A stretch of 64,000 bases of DNA from JACJXF01 sp038316435 (GTDB taxonomy: Bacteria; Bacteroidota; Bacteroidia; Bacteroidales; GCA-2748055), in the NCBI GenBank assembly GCA_038316435.1, contig JBBQAQ010000004.1:87981-151980 (forward strand), read 5' to 3'. The position numbers and the translations under genes are program-made. This document shows, in pieces, positions 61,038 through 64,000 of the stretch. Below the pieces are notes generated by a model, which worked only from the letters and a program-made list of their open reading frames with translations, was not told the DNA's origin and did no database searches. Position 1 is the stretch's first letter, and each line of letters opens with the position of its first letter.

Positions 61038-63809
61038 ATGAAAATAAGATTATCTCTCCTTTTCGCTTTTCTACCTTTAGTAATGTTTGCACAACAGCAT
61101 AAGGTGAGTGGAAGAGTTTATGATATTAATAATCCAAACGATTTGCTGATTGGAGTAAACGTTGTATATGCAAAGGGAATGGGTGTAATTTCCGATATTA
61201 AGGGAAATTATCAGCTAAACCTTGGTCCCGGTAAGTATTCCATTCAATTCTCGTATGTGGGTTTCGATAAAAATACTATTGAAGTAACTGTTGTTGATAA
61301 GGATCAGGTGATTGATATTGGCCTGAATAGTCAGGTAATTGATGAAGTTGTTGTTGTTGCCGATGTTGCCCGTTCAAGGCAGACTCCAATTGCATTTTCA
61401 AACATCAGCCCAAGTGTTTTACAGGAAAATCTTGGAAATCAGGACATTCCGATGTTGTTGAATAAAACTCCCGGAGTATACGCTACACAGCAAGGCGGAG
61501 GCGATGGGGATGCTTCAGTTACAATAAGAGGATTCAGTTCAAGAAATGTGGGTGTTTTATTGGATGGAGTTCCTGTAAACGATATGGAAACCGGACAAGT
61601 ATATTGGTCAAATTGGTTTGGCTTAGATGGAGTTACCCGTTCCATTCAGGTACAGCGCGGATTAGGAGCATCCAAACTTGCATTACCATCGGTTGGAGGA
61701 ACCATCAATATTATTACCAAGGGATTGGATTCTAAAAAAGAAGGCTCAGTGAAACAGGAAGTTGGGTCTGATGGGTATTTGAATACATCCTTTGGATACA
61801 GTTCCGGGATCTTAAAGAACGGATGGGCTGTTTCAGCTGCAGGTTCCTATAAAACAGGCAATGGATGGGTTGATCTGACATGGACAAAAGGCTTCTTTTA
61901 TTATCTTAAAATTGATAAGAAATTGGGTAAGCATATTTTATCAGCATCTGCTTACGGAGCGCCACAGTCGCACGGGCAGAGAGCTTACCAACTCCCAATC
62001 GGAGTTTATGATTCTGCTTATGCCGAAGAACTGGGCGTGAAACTTGCATTTTTACCGGGTTTAAGTGTATCCGATTCAACCGCAGTTTCTCTAAATCGAA
62101 GAGTTTTAGATGAAGGCATTGGCAGAGGTTTACGTTTTAATCAACATTGGGGATATCTTGCCCAGACCGGAGATGACCCAAATGCAAAATCAGAACCATT
62201 CGCTGAAAGAATAAACGAATATCACAAACCTCAGATAACTCTGAAAGACATTTGGACCATTTCCGACAGGTTATATATGTCGAACATAGCATATATGTCG
62301 ATTGGAAACGGTGGGGGAATCCGAATGAAATCTACACCAACGCCTAATTCAGATGGACTTGTCCCGTTTCAAAATATGTATAATAAAAACGTAAGTGCTT
62401 TACCTAACGAATTATATGATCCAACCTTGCGGCCATCATCAAATTATTTGAGGGAGCTTGTAAATCAACATATGTGGGTTGGAGTTTTATCTACCATGAA
62501 TTATACCTTGAACTCCAATCTGAAATTTGCCGGTGGTATTGATCTAAGATCCTACAAGGGAACCCACTTTGAAATGGTTTATGACTTGTTAGGCGGAGAT
62601 TATGTCGGAAGTCCATCAGATTTTATTGATTTTTCTAAAGTTGACTGGACTCAGGCATATCCATTAAAAGATTTTATGCTTAAAGAAGGTGATAAAACAA
62701 ATTTTTATACAGATGGATTAGTCAGATGGGGAGGATTATTTTTCCAAACTGAATATTCAAAAGAAAGAATTTCTTCATTTCTGAATATCACAACTGCAAT
62801 TAGCAGCTATAACCAAATTGACCATTTCTTTGGTTTAAAAAGCAGTATTAAAGTGCGAGAAACAGGTTGGAATAATTTCCCGGGAATTACTGTAAAAGGT
62901 GGTTTGAACTATAATATTACTGAACGGTTTAACGGATTTTTTAACCTTGGATATTTAAGTAAGGCTCCGCGTTTCAATAATGTTTACGACTTTGATAATA
63001 GCTTATTTCGCGAGATAAAAAATGAAGTTGTTAAAGCTATTGAAATTGGTGGAAGTTATACCAGTCAGTCGTTTACAGCAAACCTGAATACTTATTACAC
63101 AATCTGGCAAAATAAGCCTGTTGATTCAGGATCTAAGGTGTCAGTAGAAACTTCTCCCGGTGAATTTGTTGAACAGTCTGTTAATATAAACGGTATGGAT
63201 GCACTTCATAAAGGTATTGAGGTGGATTTTATCTATAAAATTTCAAAGAGTTTAGAATTACAGGGCCTTATGTCATTGGGCGACTGGAGGTGGAACTCTT
63301 CTGACACAATCAGAATCTATGATGATCAAAAAAATCTGGTTAAAACACAATTCTTCGATGCTACCGGTGTACATGTAGGTAATTCAGCACAAACCCAGTT
63401 TTCAGGTGAAATAAGATGGGAACCTATAAAAGGCCTTTATTTTAAACCTTCTGTAACTTACTTCGGAAAGTACTATTCTGAATTTGACCCACTAACACTC
63501 AATGGTACTTCAGCTTCCTATAAATGGTATAATGATATAACCGGAGAACATGGCGCTGCTAGGGACTCATGGGAAGTACCCTCTTATATTCTGGTTGATT
63601 TTAGTGCAGGTTACAAGTTAAAAATCAAAGGGGATGCTTTACAATTCCGATTGAATCTGATGAATGCCTTAAATACAACCTATATTGCAACTGCAAAGAA
63701 CAATGATGCATTTAACGGTCAGGTTTTTAATGAGTTTAACGCCCGTTCATCCGCTGTCTTTTTTGGGATGGGAAGAAGATTTGTAGTTTCTATGCAATAT
63801 CAGTTTTAG
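61038..63809 (+). CDS. TonB-dependent outer-membrane receptor, not of the SusC type
   Basis: About 923 residues from the ATG at 61038 (an in-frame Met at 61014 adds eight polar residues). Signal peptide to FAQ. A carboxypeptidase-regulatory-like domain (about 20-100, KVSGRVYDINNPNDLLIGVN) is followed by the plug with NKTPGVYATQQGGGDGDASV, TIRGFSSRNVGVLLDGVPVN, and then RGLGASKLALPSVGGTINII, and a barrel ending RRFVVSMQYQF. No SusD gene accompanies it; the neighbours upstream are T9SS surface proteins, so it probably imports something bound or released by them (inference). Substrate unknown. Confidence 0.92.
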   Translation: MKIRLSLLFAFLPLVMFAQQHKVSGRVYDINNPNDLLIGVNVVYAKGMGVISDIKGNYQLNLGPGKYSIQFSYVGFDKNTIEVTVVDKDQVIDIGLNSQVIDEVVVVADVARSRQTPIAFSNISPSVLQENLGNQDIPMLLNKTPGVYATQQGGGDGDASVTIRGFSSRNVGVLLDGVPVNDMETGQVYWSNWFGLDGVTRSIQVQRGLGASKLALPSVGGTINIITKGLDSKKEGSVKQEVGSDGYLNTSFGYSSGILKNGWAVSAAGSYKTGNGWVDLTWTKGFFYYLKIDKKLGKHILSASAYGAPQSHGQRAYQLPIGVYDSAYAEELGVKLAFLPGLSVSDSTAVSLNRRVLDEGIGRGLRFNQHWGYLAQTGDDPNAKSEPFAERINEYHKPQITLKDIWTISDRLYMSNIAYMSIGNGGGIRMKSTPTPNSDGLVPFQNMYNKNVSALPNELYDPTLRPSSNYLRELVNQHMWVGVLSTMNYTLNSNLKFAGGIDLRSYKGTHFEMVYDLLGGDYVGSPSDFIDFSKVDWTQAYPLKDFMLKEGDKTNFYTDGLVRWGGLFFQTEYSKERISSFLNITTAISSYNQIDHFFGLKSSIKVRETGWNNFPGITVKGGLNYNITERFNGFFNLGYLSKAPRFNNVYDFDNSLFREIKNEVVKAIEIGGSYTSQSFTANLNTYYTIWQNKPVDSGSKVSVETSPGEFVEQSVNINGMDALHKGIEVDFIYKISKSLELQGLMSLGDWRWNSSDTIRIYDDQKNLVKTQFFDATGVHVGNSAQTQFSGEIRWEPIKGLYFKPSVTYFGKYYSEFDPLTLNGTSASYKWYNDITGEHGAARDSWEVPSYILVDFSAGYKLKIKGDALQFRLNLMNALNTTYIATAKNNDAFNGQVFNEFNARSSAVFFGMGRRFVVSMQYQF

Positions 63810-63827
63810 TGAAGAGGTAACAAGGTA

Positions 63828-64000
63828 ACGAAAATTTCCAAAACTACGAAAGTCCACTCCCTCCCACTTGGGGGAGGGCTGGGGTGGGGCAAAGCGAAAA
63901 GGAAACTCTTTTTCCAAAACGAACATCAGTAAAACCAATAGCCGAGGGCTGGGGTGGGGCAAAGCGAAAAGGAAACTCTTTTTCCAAAACGAACATCAGT
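63828..64000 (+). repeat. 115-bp dispersed repeat copy B plus tandem partial copy
   Basis: The copy at 63828-63942 matches 14681-14795; a second partial copy (63943-64000) repeats the part from GAGGGCTGGGGTGGGGC onward with period 70 bp and continues beyond the window edge. The tandem copy is identical to the first over the visible length, apart from the bases at the junction. Confidence 0.88.

Overview
The window comes from a member of the Bacteroidota (low-GC, environmental; probably Bacteroidales or a related order, which the sequence alone does not settle). The signs are SusC/SusD pairs, fasciclin lipoproteins, T9SS C-terminal sorting domains, promoters with a TAnnTTTG -7 box, DUF1684, GxxExxY and YhhN proteins, and an MlaEFD system. 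I see no rRNA, tRNA, CRISPR array, complete insertion sequence or prophage.

Layout. 1-12352 (minus): two consecutive copies of the triplet FAS1 lipoprotein, SusC, SusD, read as one long operon that runs off the left edge. 12556-19270: a methyltransferase, a secreted protein, a GH78 rhamnosidase overlapped by an orphan ribbon-helix-helix antitoxin, and a DoxX fusion protein. 19453-36874: an envelope-stress region with CsbD, a beta-barrel protein, a histidine kinase/response regulator pair, an HhH-repeat membrane protein, three OmpA proteins, an MlaEFD operon with an Omp85-like barrel and a YihY/BrkB protein, and a tryptophanase-like enzyme. 37389-49152: housekeeping and envelope genes (DUF454, polyphosphate glucokinase, penicillin acylase family, EEP phosphatase, lysoplasmalogenase-like, surface antigen, FadL, Rieske). 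49340-52880: a PPP phosphatase, an AT-rich three-gene locus that looks like a toxin-antitoxin-chaperone module, a DUF1684 lipoprotein and a small secreted protein. 53248-63809: three T9SS-exported multidomain proteins and a TonB-dependent receptor.

Main discovery. Six promoters between 19.9 and 35.1 kb carry the same rigid 66-bp architecture: a 16-bp box (consensus RTGNGAATCATRTAAS), exactly 14 bp, a 14-bp box (consensus RTGTAACACTTATG), exactly 14 bp, then a -7 hexamer-like element related to TAnnTTTG. Inside the boxes a direct repeat RTRTAA recurs 21 bp apart, two helical turns, and the right box lies where the -33 element should be. This is what an AraC-type class II activator site would look like. 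The target genes are CsbD, an outer-membrane barrel, an OmpA/HhH operon, a glycine-zipper OmpA lipoprotein, the Mla operon and another OmpA lipoprotein. A broken fragment resembling the N-terminal domain of an AraC-type regulator sits inside the cluster.

Second discovery. At 50146-51482 a RelE/HigB-like toxin, an XRE antitoxin with a long C-terminal tail, and a protein that looks SecB-like form a compact operon preceded by perfect palindromes: a candidate TAC module.

Gene decay is visible at several points: remnants of a DUF3494 ice-binding-like gene, a DJ-1/PfpI gene, an AraC-type gene, a probable group II intron end, and an antitoxin without toxin. A 115-bp dispersed repeat occurs at 14.7 kb and again, with a tandem partial copy, at the right edge.
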